A stretch of 64,000 bases of DNA from JAJVID01 sp963743425 (GTDB lineage: Bacteria; Acidobacteriota; Blastocatellia; RBC074). Numbering within the stretch: the stretch's first letter is position 1; every line of letters begins with the position of its first letter. The position numbers were made by a program, and so were the translations under genes. Under the pieces are notes generated by a model. The model was not told where the DNA came from. It saw only the letters and a program-made list of their open reading frames with translations, and made no database searches. The stretch spans positions 124,001-188,000 of the forward strand of contig CAVUPU010000002.1 of NCBI GenBank assembly GCA_963743425.1, given 5' to 3'. Below are positions 17,290 to 26,569 of this stretch, piece after piece.

Positions 17290-17602
17290 CACTTGGCGCT
17301 TTTACCCTCAGCCCCCGGTAACTGCGCGTAGTGAAGGCCGGAGCGGGCCGCGTAAGAAGGAAAAAGATGTATGGTGATGATCGACGATTCACCCTTCGCG
17401 CTTCGAGTGACTGGCCCTGTGGGGAGTGAGCCTCACCGGCTGCTGCGCATCCTCGCATCCACTATAGTAGATGTCATTGCCAGGAGTGGAGAAACGTGCG
17501 GTGTTTTGGGAGAACCAAAGCTGGTCACAGCCAATGCAACGCGCTCTGCTCCTACTCTACCGGCCCTGGTTTGGTCGCTTATATTTCCCGGAGGATCGAA
17601 CG
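17290..17602 (+). other. Intergenic region with shared 3' motif
   Basis: Right after the stop codon the motif CTTGGCGCTTTTACCC occurs at 17292-17307; it recurs after the other two caspase-FGE genes (see findings). The remainder, up to the kinase ribosome site GGAGGA at about 17590, shows no convincing gene. Confidence 0.5.
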
Positions 17603-19354
17603 ATGAATGACAGCCTGTGGAGGCGCGCCAGAGTTATATTTGAACAGGCGATAGAGGTGGACGAAGGCCGCCAAATGGCTTTCGTCCAACAGGCCTGCGG
17701 CGCCGATCAGCCGCTACTGGCTGAAGTGAAAAGAATGATCGCGGCGGATCGGCGGCATACCCCTATGCTCGATCAGCCGATTTTTCACTGGGGAGTTATT
17801 GCGGAAACGACGCTTGAAAAGAATCCGGGCAGGCTGCCGTTCAATTACATCGGCAATTACAGGCTGATTCGCAAGCTCGGCGAGGGCGGAATGGGCGAGG
17901 TCTATCTGGCCGTCGAGGAGTCGGTGAACAGAAAAGTGGCTATTAAACAGATGCTGGCCGGATTGGACGCGGAGTACCTGCGCCGGTTCAATGACGAGCG
18001 CAAGGCGTTGGCCAGCCTCAATCAGCGGAATATTGTCACGATGTTCGCGAGCGGCGAAGCCTATGATCGTCCCTATTTTGTGATGGAATACCTTGATGGC
18101 GAATCATTGCGGGAGAGGATGCGCCGAGGACGTATTCCGCTCCCGGAGATCGTCGAAATCACCGGGCAAATCTGCGACGCGCTCAATGCCGCGCACAATC
18201 GCGAGATCGTTCACCGCGACATCAAACCCGAGAACATCTTGCTTTCACGCGACGATGACGACCTGCTGGTCAAAGTCCTGGATTTCGGCATCGCCACGTT
18301 GAAAGAATCCGAGACGCGGACCGTACCGAACGCCATTGTCGGCACCGCGGCTTACCTCTCGCCGGAGCAGGCGCTGGGACTGAATCGCAAAGAGATCGAT
18401 GGGCGCGTGGACATCTATGCGCTGGGAGTGGTGGTCTACGAAATGTTGACCGGCTCACTCCCGTTCACTGCTTTGGACGCCGCCGGTTATCTGCACCTGC
18501 ACATGAATGTAACGCCTCAGCGCCCTTCGGATCGCCCGAGTGGAATTGATATTACCGACGCCGTTGATTACGTTGTAATGAAAGCGCTGGCCAAAGATCC
18601 CGATGATCGGCATCAAACGGCGCGCGAATTCGCGCGGAGCCTGAAAGAGGCGGTTGAGAAACCACACCCTCCTCCGGTCGCGGCCGGGACAGAACCGGTT
18701 ACGCCGCCGAGGAAACCGTTCCTTTCTCGAAATGCTTTGCTTTTGGCGATTGTATTGCTGCTGCTTGGCGGCGGCGGATGGTGGGCGGTTGGCCATTTCA
18801 ACCCCTCGCCAATTACCACAATCGAGCCGCCGCCGCCCTCTCCGACGCCGCCCCCTCCGACGCCAACATCAGGGCCCGACCTGAAAGTGGAACTCGAGCA
18901 GAAAGGGAAAGGCGTTGTTTCGACCGAAATGATTTTCAAGAGCGGCGACGCCGTCCGATTGATCGCATCGCCGAATCAGAGGGGGCGCGTTTACATTGTA
19001 ATGAAAGGGACTACTGGGCCGGCGGAGATTCTATATCCCGATGCGCAGATCAAAGGCAGTTACGGCGCCGTTCGTGCCGATCAGCGCGTCGAGATGCCGC
19101 CGTCGAACAGTAAAAAAAGGTCGTGGTTCCGGTTTGATAACCAGCCTGGCGTTGAGACTCTGTACATCGTCTTTGCCGCGCAGAAGGGCGACGAACGCCT
19201 GCAATCGCTCGAATCCGCCATCCGACAAAACCGCAACCAGCTCAACGCCACGGAAGAACGTCAGACAGTGGTGGCGCTGGAAGATTTGGCCGCCGGGCAA
19301 CCGCCGTCTCCGGCCGTGACGGCGAAAAAGATTCTGCTCCGCCACGAAAAGTGA
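17603..19354 (+). CDS. Transmembrane Ser/Thr kinase with extracytoplasmic DUF4384 domain
   Basis: A 583-residue protein starting MNDSLWRRARVIFEQAIE behind a GGAGGA site. The kinase domain has GEGGMGEVY, VAIKQML, HRDIKPEN, LDFGIA and the substrate-loop region GTAAYLSPEQALG, all intact. One membrane segment (ALLLAIVLLLLGGGGWWAVG) and a proline-rich stalk (PPPPSPTPPPPTPT) follow, and then a DUF4384-type domain (FKSGDAVRLIASPNQRGRVYIVMKG...ILYPD). The same domain occurs in the secreted protein at 22444-23145 and the metacaspase at 26570-28159. I infer that the kinase senses the state of the envelope caspase system through this domain and may act on the ECF sigma factor encoded nearby. Confidence 0.9.
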   Translation: MNDSLWRRARVIFEQAIEVDEGRQMAFVQQACGADQPLLAEVKRMIAADRRHTPMLDQPIFHWGVIAETTLEKNPGRLPFNYIGNYRLIRKLGEGGMGEVYLAVEESVNRKVAIKQMLAGLDAEYLRRFNDERKALASLNQRNIVTMFASGEAYDRPYFVMEYLDGESLRERMRRGRIPLPEIVEITGQICDALNAAHNREIVHRDIKPENILLSRDDDDLLVKVLDFGIATLKESETRTVPNAIVGTAAYLSPEQALGLNRKEIDGRVDIYALGVVVYEMLTGSLPFTALDAAGYLHLHMNVTPQRPSDRPSGIDITDAVDYVVMKALAKDPDDRHQTAREFARSLKEAVEKPHPPPVAAGTEPVTPPRKPFLSRNALLLAIVLLLLGGGGWWAVGHFNPSPITTIEPPPPSPTPPPPTPTSGPDLKVELEQKGKGVVSTEMIFKSGDAVRLIASPNQRGRVYIVMKGTTGPAEILYPDAQIKGSYGAVRADQRVEMPPSNSKKRSWFRFDNQPGVETLYIVFAAQKGDERLQSLESAIRQNRNQLNATEERQTVVALEDLAAGQPPSPAVTAKKILLRHEK

Positions 19355-19370
19355 TTAAGAGGTATCACCG

Positions 19371-21368
19371 ATGAGAATGAAATTGACGTTGGCCGCATTG
19401 TTATTCGGCAGCCTGTTGGTTCCACAGTTGTGGTCGCTCGCTCAATCGCAACGCGGACAGGGCGTGCGCATAAAAGTCGAGACCGGACAGGAGATTGACC
19501 TCTATGATGAAAGCCACGCGCTGGTGATCGGCGTCAGGAAGTACACCGACGGCTGGCGCGAACTGCCCGGCGCCGAACGGGACGCCGAAGTCGTCAGCGC
19601 CGTGCTGCGGAAACAGGGGTTTCGGGTAACGGTCGCGCTCAATCCAACCGCGACGCAACTGAATGACGCATTGAGCGCTTTCATCAGCGACCACGGGTTG
19701 CCGGAACGCAACCGGTTGTTGGTCTATTTCGCCGGGCACGGGCATACCGAGGCGTTGGCCGACGGGCGAGAGCTTGGGTATATCGTCCCCGCCGACGCGC
19801 CGCTGCCGGAGCGCAATCCGCAGTTGTTCAGCCGCCGCGCCATCGGCATGGACGAGATCGAAGCCAAGGCCCTGCGCATTCGCTCAAAACATGCGCTGTT
19901 TGTCTTCGATAGTTGTTTTTCGGGTTCGATCTTCGAAGTCCGCGCCGAACGCAACGTGCCGCCTGAAATCGAGAGCAAGACCGCCGCTCCGGTGCGGCTA
20001 TTCATCACCGCCGGGACCAAAAACCAGCCCGTGCCCGATGACAGCATCTTCCGGCTCTATTTCGTGCGGGCCTTTGAACAGCGCGAAGGCGATTTGAACC
20101 GGGACGGATTCATTACGGGCGAAGAGCTTGGAATGTATCTGTCGGGGCGCGTGGCGAGCGATTCCCGCGACACTCAAACGCCTCGCTACGGCAAGATCAA
20201 AAACGCCCGCCTGAATCTGGGCGACGTCGTCTTTGCCTTGCCACGACGGGAGCCTCAACCGCCCATGCCATCGCCGGGCCTCGATCCGGCAACCATTGAA
20301 CTGGCGATGTGGCAGAGCGCGGAGAAGGGTAACACTATTGCCGATTACGAAGAGTATCTGCGCCAATACAACCAGGGGCGTTTTGCCGGAATGGCGCGCA
20401 ACCGAATTGTTGCGTTGCGAGGAACCGCCGCAAACACAGCGCCGGCAAGGCCGGAAGCCACAACGACGGCGCGAATGAGCGTCGCGGGCGTGCCGCTCGT
20501 GGCGGTGAGCTTCACGACGGCGCAGGTCAACGCTCAGGGACAGGTTGTCAATCAGCGGCAGGAACAATGCTGGGGCTATGTGGATGATTTGGGCGCCGGC
20601 GTGAAGCTCGAGATGGTCGAGATTCCGGCGAGTGAGTTTTTGATGGGCGAAGATGCGGCGGCGCTGGCAGAGTTTGAAATGGATTGCAGGCGGTATTGGG
20701 ATAAAGACACCTGCGCAATGTCGGCGAAAAATGAAACGCCGCAGCGTCGTGTGCGGGTGAACGGTTTTTTGATGGGCAAATACGAGGTAACACAGCGGCA
20801 GTGGAAGGCGGTGATGGGAAGTTTGCCACCCGCGATAAACTATCTTGACGCGAAGTTAAAAGGCGATGATTTGCCGGTGGTGAATGTTTCCTGGGACGAG
20901 GTTCAGACGTTTTTGCAAAAGTTGGGGAGAGGCTATCGGCTGCCGAGCGAGGCGGAATGGGAGTATGCGGCGCGAGCCGGGACCAGGACTGCCTTTGCGT
21001 TTGGCCCGACGATCAACCCGGATGTGGTGAATTACAGCGGGGGCGCTCCGTACGGGCAGGCTGCGAAAGGCGTCTATCGTGGACGCCCAGTGGCGGTAGG
21101 CAGTCTTGGATTGGCGAATGCCTGGGGGCTGTATGACATGTCTGGGAACGTGTGGGAGTTGTGTGAGGATAATTGGCACGACAGCTACAATGGAGCGCCA
21201 TCGGGCGGGAGGGCATGGGTAGATATATCAGCAGGCGCCTCGTCCTGGGTGATACGGGGCTGCGGTTGGGACGACCCCGCACGGAACTGCCGGTCGGCGC
21301 ATCGCGGCAAAATAACCGGCGATCGCGGCGGCATCGTGGGCTTCCGCCTCGTCAGGGCGACGAAGTAA
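19371..21368 (+). CDS. Secreted caspase-fold protein with EF-hand-like loop and FGE-like domain
   Basis: A 665-residue protein with a signal peptide (KLTLAALLFGSLLVPQLWSLA). The caspase domain has ALVIGVRKYTDG, His in LVYFAGHGHTE and Cys in FVFDSCFSGS. A calcium-binding EF-hand-like loop follows (EGDLNRDGFITGEELG), next to SDSRDTQTPRYGKIKN. Bacterial metacaspase relatives are often calcium-dependent, so the loop may be functional. The C-terminal part is an FGE-like domain with YRLPSEAEWEYAARAG and ending VGFRLVRATK. It begins 16 bp after the kinase stop and is probably co-transcribed with it. Its closest relative here is the minus-strand gene at 31382-33364. Confidence 0.88.
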   Translation: MRMKLTLAALLFGSLLVPQLWSLAQSQRGQGVRIKVETGQEIDLYDESHALVIGVRKYTDGWRELPGAERDAEVVSAVLRKQGFRVTVALNPTATQLNDALSAFISDHGLPERNRLLVYFAGHGHTEALADGRELGYIVPADAPLPERNPQLFSRRAIGMDEIEAKALRIRSKHALFVFDSCFSGSIFEVRAERNVPPEIESKTAAPVRLFITAGTKNQPVPDDSIFRLYFVRAFEQREGDLNRDGFITGEELGMYLSGRVASDSRDTQTPRYGKIKNARLNLGDVVFALPRREPQPPMPSPGLDPATIELAMWQSAEKGNTIADYEEYLRQYNQGRFAGMARNRIVALRGTAANTAPARPEATTTARMSVAGVPLVAVSFTTAQVNAQGQVVNQRQEQCWGYVDDLGAGVKLEMVEIPASEFLMGEDAAALAEFEMDCRRYWDKDTCAMSAKNETPQRRVRVNGFLMGKYEVTQRQWKAVMGSLPPAINYLDAKLKGDDLPVVNVSWDEVQTFLQKLGRGYRLPSEAEWEYAARAGTRTAFAFGPTINPDVVNYSGGAPYGQAAKGVYRGRPVAVGSLGLANAWGLYDMSGNVWELCEDNWHDSYNGAPSGGRAWVDISAGASSWVIRGCGWDDPARNCRSAHRGKITGDRGGIVGFRLVRATK

Positions 21369-21390
21369 CGCTTTGCGCTTTTACGTTGCC

Positions 21391-21522
21391 AACCGCCAGG
21401 ACGCCGGGATCGCCAAGAATGAGGATAGAAGATTGAGGATTGAGGATCGCTTCGCGCAATGAGGCTATTTCGATCTCGATCCTCAATCTTCGATCTTGGC
21501 GATCCTGGCGTCTTGGCGGTTG
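21391..21522. repeat. Palindromic element
   Basis: An imperfect inverted repeat with arms AACCGCCAGGACGCC... and ...GGCGTCTTGGCGGTT, and inside it GAAGATTGAGGATTGAGGATCG facing its complement. A related element with GATCGAGGATCGAGGATT arms lies at 60302-60385. It lies between the caspase-FGE gene and the ECF sigma gene and could end transcription of the former. Confidence 0.7.
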
Positions 21523-21683
21523 ATTCGCATAGTGTCATAATCCTCCCGGCCGCATAGCGTGAAACTCCAGCAGTAAAGCCAAACGCCGCGCGGCTCAAGG
21601 CGCCAATCACAGCAAGGACATTCAGTCATCTCGACCTCAGTTCATCAACCCCACTTTTGAACTGGCCGCGAAAGGAGGATGGG

Positions 21684-22262
21684 ATGCCGGTGGATAATCC
21701 TGGAGAGATCACTTTACTATTGGCGAAAGCCCGCAACGGGGACAAGCTTGCCGAAAACCGGCTGGCGGATTTGCTGATGCCGGAGCTGCAACGGATGGCC
21801 AGCGTCATTCTCAGCCGCGAATACCGAGGCGCCACGATGGAGACAGGCGATCTGGTCAACGAAATCTACCTCAAAGCAAGCCCGGCTCTGAAGACCTTCA
21901 ACGACAGCTCGCATTTCAAAGCCTACGTGGCAAGGGCGATGCATAACCTCCTGATTGATCGGGCAAGGAGGATCATCACTCGTGAAAAACATCTGGGGCA
22001 ACGCGCGGATTTTGAAGACGCCCGGCTCGTGGCTCATGGCGGCGACGGCGAGGCGTCGGTTGATCGCGCCATGCAAATAGCCGAGTTAGGCAAGTCGATG
22101 CAGGAGTTGGAAGCCGAGGACCCGCGCGCCGTCCAGGTGGTCATCCTGAAAAACGGCGGTTTGACCAACGAAGAGATCGCCGAAGCGCTCGGCGTGGACG
22201 TCAGCACAGTGAAAAGAGATTGGAGAGCGGCGCGCGCTTATCTCGCTTCACGCCTTGGCTGA
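21684..22262 (+). CDS. ECF RNA polymerase sigma factor (TIGR02999-like)
   Basis: A 192-residue sigma factor. The start at 21684 has an AAAGGAGG site close by. Region 2 reads METGDLVNEIYLKASPALKTFNDSSHFKAYVARAMHNLLIDRAR, and region 4 VVILKNGGLTNEEIAEALGVDVSTVKRDWRAARAYL. No anti-sigma gene is adjacent. Position in the middle of the caspase cluster, downstream of a membrane kinase, suggests that it drives the cluster, possibly under kinase control. Confidence 0.9.
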   Translation: MPVDNPGEITLLLAKARNGDKLAENRLADLLMPELQRMASVILSREYRGATMETGDLVNEIYLKASPALKTFNDSSHFKAYVARAMHNLLIDRARRIITREKHLGQRADFEDARLVAHGGDGEASVDRAMQIAELGKSMQELEAEDPRAVQVVILKNGGLTNEEIAEALGVDVSTVKRDWRAARAYLASRLG

Positions 22263-22443
22263 AAACGAGACTGAATCGTCCGCGCCGCAACCGTCCCGCG
22301 AATTTTTTTCTTTCTCGTGAGCCATTTTCAGCCCGCCACGCGCTGTTGTTGATGAAAGGCGGGAAACCGCCGGCATCAATCAACCGCCGCGGGACGGCGC
22401 GAAAAGCCGCCGCGCGGCGCTCATTCGAATAGGAGAATGCGAA

Positions 22444-23145
22444 ATGAAAAAGCTGATTCTTTTGATCACGGCGCTGTCGTTCACGCTGAGCGTCTTCCCG
22501 GGCGCCGCTTTCGCGCAAGATGATGAAGAGAGCGCCAAAAACCTTTACCTGGCGCATGACCGCGACTCGAAGCGCGGCCGTCCGGGCGTCAAGATCACCA
22601 TTGAATTGAAACGCGACGGGCAGACGCGAAAGGTTCCGTTGAACTATGCGTTTCGCGCCGGCGACAAGGTGAAGTTTCATTTCGAGACCAATTTCAACGC
22701 CTACGTCAAGATCATCAACATCGGTTCGACCGGGGCGCTGCAACTGCTCTATCCATACTCGGGGGCGCCTGAGAGGGCGCCAAAGGGCAGGGATAACGCC
22801 ATTCCCCAGGGCGATCTCTGGTTCGAGTTCGACCGGAACCCGGGCGCCGAGCAACTGATTTTCGTCTTTTCGTCGCAGCCGCTTCTGGTCGAGACGCTAT
22901 ACCACAGATCGGGGACGCGTCCCAATCGGGGCGGCGTCACGCCGGATCGCCCTGGCCGTTCGACGCGCCTCAATGGCGACGAACAACAGGCGCTGGCCGA
23001 TCTGAATTCGCAGTCACTCGAAAACGGCAAGGATTTAAACCTGGTCCAGGACACGCAGGAGGATGGCGCCTGCGCATACGGCGTCGCCCGGGTGCAGACC
23101 TTGCGCAAACCTATCGGCGTCAGAATCAATCTGCGCCACCAATAA
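22444..23145 (+). CDS. Secreted DUF4384-domain protein
   Basis: A 233-residue protein with a clear signal peptide (KKLILLITALSFTLSVFPGAAFAQ) and one DUF4384-type domain (FRAGDKVKFHFETNFNAYVKIINIG...LQLLYPYSG). AGGAGA precedes the start. It lies between the ECF sigma gene and the WD40-caspase gene, nearly touching the latter, so the three are probably one operon. It may be a soluble partner that binds the same ligand as the kinase ectodomain at 17603-19354. Confidence 0.85.
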   Translation: MKKLILLITALSFTLSVFPGAAFAQDDEESAKNLYLAHDRDSKRGRPGVKITIELKRDGQTRKVPLNYAFRAGDKVKFHFETNFNAYVKIINIGSTGALQLLYPYSGAPERAPKGRDNAIPQGDLWFEFDRNPGAEQLIFVFSSQPLLVETLYHRSGTRPNRGGVTPDRPGRSTRLNGDEQQALADLNSQSLENGKDLNLVQDTQEDGACAYGVARVQTLRKPIGVRINLRHQ

Positions 23146-23157
23146 AGGATGGTGTTT

Positions 23158-26076
23158 ATGCAGTCGCATTTCTTTTCTCGTTGGCGGAGGCTGTTATGCG
23201 CCGCATTCGTCTGTCTGACATGTCTGGGCGCCGGTCCGTGGCGTCAGCCTGAGGTCCGTGCGCAAAACAAATCCCAGCCGCCCTCGCAACCCTTCCTGCG
23301 CATCGAGACGGGGATGCATACCGCTACTATCAGACGCATCGGGGTGGATGCGGCGGGGCGCTATCTGGTGACCGGCTCGGATGACAAGACCGTGCGGGTG
23401 TGGGAACCGGCGACGGGACGCTTGCTGCGCACGCTGCGCCCGCCGATTGGCGAGGGCGATGATGGGAAGATTTACGCTGTCGCCATCTCGCCCGATGGTC
23501 GCCTCATCGCGGCGGGGGGATGGACGGGCTACGAATGGGACAAACAACATAGCATCTACCTCTTCGACCGGGAGAGCGGGCGGCTGGCGTTGCGGCTGGG
23601 CGGATTGCCAGATGTAGTGAATCATCTGGCCTTCTCGCCGGACGGGGCTAGACTTGCCGCCGCGCTGAACACCCGGAACGGCGTCCGCGTCTTCCGCATG
23701 TCCGATGGGACGGAGATCGGCCGCGACACCGGCTATGGGGCGGCCAGTTATGGCCTGGACTTTGACCGCGCGGGGCGGCTGGTGACGAGTTGTTATGACA
23801 GCTACTTGCGACTCTATGACCGGAATCTGACATTGCTCAAGAAAGTCAGCGCGCCGGGCGGAGAGCAACCCTTTGCTGTGCGCTTTGCGCCGGATGGAGC
23901 GAAAGTGGCGGTGGGTTATTCTAACAGCACGCGGGTGGATGTGCTCGATGGAAGCTCGCTGTATGGACTCTACCAACCTGACACAACCGGCGTGAGCAAT
24001 GGCGATCTGTTCACAGTAGCGTGGTCGGCGGACGGATCGGCGCTTTATGCAGGTGGCAGATGGTATGGCGGAACGGCATTCCCCATTCGCCGCTGGGCTG
24101 ATGGCGGGCGCGGGCGGTATCAGGACCTGGCAGCGGCGGTCGCTACGATTATGGACCTCACGCCGCTGGCTGATGGCGGTGTCGCCTTCGCAGCCTTCGA
24201 CCCGGCGTGGGGCGTCTTCTCGGCCAACGGCCTGCGCGTGCGGCTCGTCGCCGGAGAGATCGCTGATTATCGTGACAACCAGGAAGGCTTTCTCACCGAC
24301 GCGGCGGGCGGCGTCGTGAGCTTAGGATATGAACCGTTTGGCAAATCCCCCGCTCGGTTTTCGCTGGCCGAGCGACGCCTGGAGATGGGGGCAAGCGCCA
24401 ATGTGTCAATGCATCCGCCGCGCGTCAACGGCCTCGCGGTCACGGATTGGAAATACAACTATGCGCCAAAACTCAACGGCGTCAATCTCGCGCTCGAACA
24501 GAATGAGTGGCCGACCAGCCTCGCCATCGCGCCGGACGCTCAAAGCTTTCTGCTCGGTACGAATTTCTCTCTGCGCCTCTTCGACCGCAGCGGCAAGGCG
24601 CTGTGGCGAGCAGCGATTCCCGGCGTGGCCTGGAGCGTCAATACCAGCGGCAATGGCAAGCTGGCCATCGCTGCTTTCGGCGACGGCACTATCCGCTGGT
24701 ATCGAATGAGCGACGGCAAGGAACTGCTCTCCTTCTTCCCGCACAAGGATCGCAAACGCTGGGCGCTGTGGACGCCAAGCGGATATTACGACTGTTCGCC
24801 CGGCGCCGAGGATTTGATCGGCTGGCACGTCAATAACGGCAAGGATGCGACGGCGGATTTTTATCCTGCCGGGAAGTTCCGCGCGGCCTATTATCGCCCC
24901 GACGTGATTGACCTGATCCTGCAAACGCTGGATGAGGGCAAGGCCGTGGATCAGGCCAATCTGGCGGCCAACCGGCGGCGCGATGAAGACCTGTTGCGGC
25001 GGCTCCCGCCCATTATCCAGCTCATTGACCCGGTGGATCAGGTCGACGTCCGGCAAGCCGATTTGACCATTCGATACCGCGTGCGCACCCCGGCGGGCGG
25101 CGCTGTCACGGCGCTGCGCGTGCTGATTGACAGCCGTCCGGTCGCGGGCGCCAAAGGCCAGGGCGGGCGCGTGACAGGCGAGAATCAGTCCGAAGGAACA
25201 GTACAGGTCGCCTTGCCGCCGCGCGATTGCGTGATCGAATTGATCGCCGAAAACGCAAACGGCCCGAGCGTCCCGGCCCTCTTGCGGGTGAATTGGCGTG
25301 GCCAAAAACCTGAAGACGTCTTTAAACCGGCCTTGTACGTGTTGGCCGTCGGTATCAACAGGTACCAGAGCGCGGAACTCGACCCATTGCAGTATGCGGC
25401 CAAGGATGCGCGTGATTTCGCCGCCGCGTGGCTGCGACAGAAAGGCCATCTTTACCGTGAGGTCGTCATCAGGCTGCTGACCGACGAAGTCGAAAAGGTG
25501 AACAAAAACAGCGTTCTTGCGGGGTTCGACTGGCTCGCCAATTCGGTCACTTCGCGCGACGTGGCGGTCGTGCTGCTGTCGGGCCATGGTTTGAATGACC
25601 GGACGGGGCGGAATTACTTTTTCATGACCTCGACCTCGCAAACCAACAACCTGCTGAGCACGGCGGTTTCATTCGCTGACATCCGGACATTCGTCGAAAA
25701 CCTTCCCTGCAAGGTCGCCTTCTTCCTGGACACCTGCCACTCCGGCAGCGCCCTGGGGACCAAAGGCGCGCCGAACGTTACCGAGGTTCTCAACGAACTG
25801 TCGAGCGCTGAAAACGGCGCGGTCGTCTTCGCCTCTTCGACGGGGCGGCAGCGTTCGCTGGAAAAGGACGAATGGCGGAACGGCGCCTTTACCAAAGCCG
25901 TGGTCGAAGGACTGAACGGCGCCGCCGATGTGCTCAAAGACGGGCGCATCACGCTTTCCAGCCTGGACCTCTGGATCGCCGATCGCGTCAAGGCGCTGAC
26001 CGGCGGCCAACAGGCTCCGGTCATGCTCAAACCCGGCCAGGCGCCCAATTATCCGGTGGCCGTCCGAATTCCTTAG
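23158..26076 (+). CDS. Secreted WD40-repeat caspase-fold protein
   Basis: A 972-residue protein. I prefer the ATG at 23158 to the one at 23149 because it has the better-spaced AAGGA site and matches the paralogue at 28406. A signal sequence (LLCAAFVCLTCLGAGPWR) is followed by WD40 blades over roughly residues 45-520 (YLVTGSDDKTVRVWEPATG; AIAAFGDGTIRWYRMSDGKELL). A short conserved joint follows (WALWTPSGYYDCSPGAEDLIGW). The caspase domain occupies the last 260 residues, with LYVLAVGINRY, His in LLSGHGLND and Cys in FFLDTCHSGS. Both catalytic residues are present. WD40-caspase fusions are known in filamentous or complex bacteria. The WD40 part probably recruits substrates or assembles the protease. 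Confidence 0.9.
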   Translation: MQSHFFSRWRRLLCAAFVCLTCLGAGPWRQPEVRAQNKSQPPSQPFLRIETGMHTATIRRIGVDAAGRYLVTGSDDKTVRVWEPATGRLLRTLRPPIGEGDDGKIYAVAISPDGRLIAAGGWTGYEWDKQHSIYLFDRESGRLALRLGGLPDVVNHLAFSPDGARLAAALNTRNGVRVFRMSDGTEIGRDTGYGAASYGLDFDRAGRLVTSCYDSYLRLYDRNLTLLKKVSAPGGEQPFAVRFAPDGAKVAVGYSNSTRVDVLDGSSLYGLYQPDTTGVSNGDLFTVAWSADGSALYAGGRWYGGTAFPIRRWADGGRGRYQDLAAAVATIMDLTPLADGGVAFAAFDPAWGVFSANGLRVRLVAGEIADYRDNQEGFLTDAAGGVVSLGYEPFGKSPARFSLAERRLEMGASANVSMHPPRVNGLAVTDWKYNYAPKLNGVNLALEQNEWPTSLAIAPDAQSFLLGTNFSLRLFDRSGKALWRAAIPGVAWSVNTSGNGKLAIAAFGDGTIRWYRMSDGKELLSFFPHKDRKRWALWTPSGYYDCSPGAEDLIGWHVNNGKDATADFYPAGKFRAAYYRPDVIDLILQTLDEGKAVDQANLAANRRRDEDLLRRLPPIIQLIDPVDQVDVRQADLTIRYRVRTPAGGAVTALRVLIDSRPVAGAKGQGGRVTGENQSEGTVQVALPPRDCVIELIAENANGPSVPALLRVNWRGQKPEDVFKPALYVLAVGINRYQSAELDPLQYAAKDARDFAAAWLRQKGHLYREVVIRLLTDEVEKVNKNSVLAGFDWLANSVTSRDVAVVLLSGHGLNDRTGRNYFFMTSTSQTNNLLSTAVSFADIRTFVENLPCKVAFFLDTCHSGSALGTKGAPNVTEVLNELSSAENGAVVFASSTGRQRSLEKDEWRNGAFTKAVVEGLNGAADVLKDGRITLSSLDLWIADRVKALTGGQQAPVMLKPGQAPNYPVAVRIP

Positions 26077-26230
26077 ATCAGCTTGCAATTGCCTGTGAGA
26101 CAATTTGGCAAATTGTCTCACTATCATAGGCAGGAGGATCAGCTTGCAATTGCCTGTGGGACAATTTGGCAAATTGTCCCGCTATCATAGGCAGGAGGAT
26201 CAGCTTGCAATTGCCTGTGGGACAATTTGG
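26076..26230. repeat. 61-bp tandem repeat with palindrome and ribosome site
   Basis: Units begin at 26076, 26137 and 26198 (GATCAGCTTGCAATTGCC). Each carries a palindrome, GGGACAATTT-GGC-AAATTGTCCC (GAGAC/GTCTC in the first), then CTATCATAGGCAGGAGGA. The third unit is cut inside the palindrome by the element at 26217-26542, after which the CTATCATAGGCAGGAGGA block reappears and serves as ribosome site of the metacaspase gene. Confidence 0.9.
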
Positions 26231-26542
26231 CAAACTTGTCATTACCCACTCTTTTTCACTCGCTGACGCTCTCTTTGGTCGCGTAGCGACTCGATGACTT
26301 TAGCCGTGCGTTAATGGTCCTTGAAAATTAAACGCAACCACGTAGGGGCGGGTTTTCCCCGCCCTGGTCTGTGATCGAGGCGATTGGGCGGGGAAAACCC
26401 GCCCCTACGTTGGATTGTGTGGTTGCATTTATTTTTCAAGGACCATTAACGCACGGCTAATCTCAGGCCGTCGCTACGCGACGAAGAATGCGCACATTTC
26501 GTGCAGAAATTGTGGGTAATGACAAGTTTGGCAAATGGTCCC
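26217..26542. mobile_element. Non-autonomous element with GTGGGACAATTTGGCAAAC ends
   Basis: Terminal inverted repeats of about 30 bp (GTGGGACAATTTGGCAAAC...CATTACCCAC against GTGGGTAATG...TTTGGCAAATGGTCCC) flank about 270 bp without a gene. A second copy is at 61703-62039 and a partial one at 62103-62438. Inside this copy another palindromic element (26300-26460) is nested. It looks like a MITE inserted in the third unit of the tandem repeat. Confidence 0.8.
26300..26460. repeat. Nested MITE-like palindromic element
   Basis: Outer arms TTAGCCGTGCGTTAATGGTCC and their complement at 26439-26460 enclose the same GTAGGGGCGGG core palindrome found at 14989-15149. Confidence 0.85.
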
Positions 26543-26569
26543 GCTATCATAGGCAGGAGGAACTCTACT

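Noticed and set aside
24406..25641. Long antisense open frame (411 codons) opposite the WD40-caspase
   Set aside because: It mirrors a well-supported domain protein in high-GC DNA and has no start signal or family.
26076..26230. CRISPR-like regular repeat spacing
   Set aside because: The 61-bp units are contiguous, without unique spacers, and contain a ribosome site. No cas gene is present.
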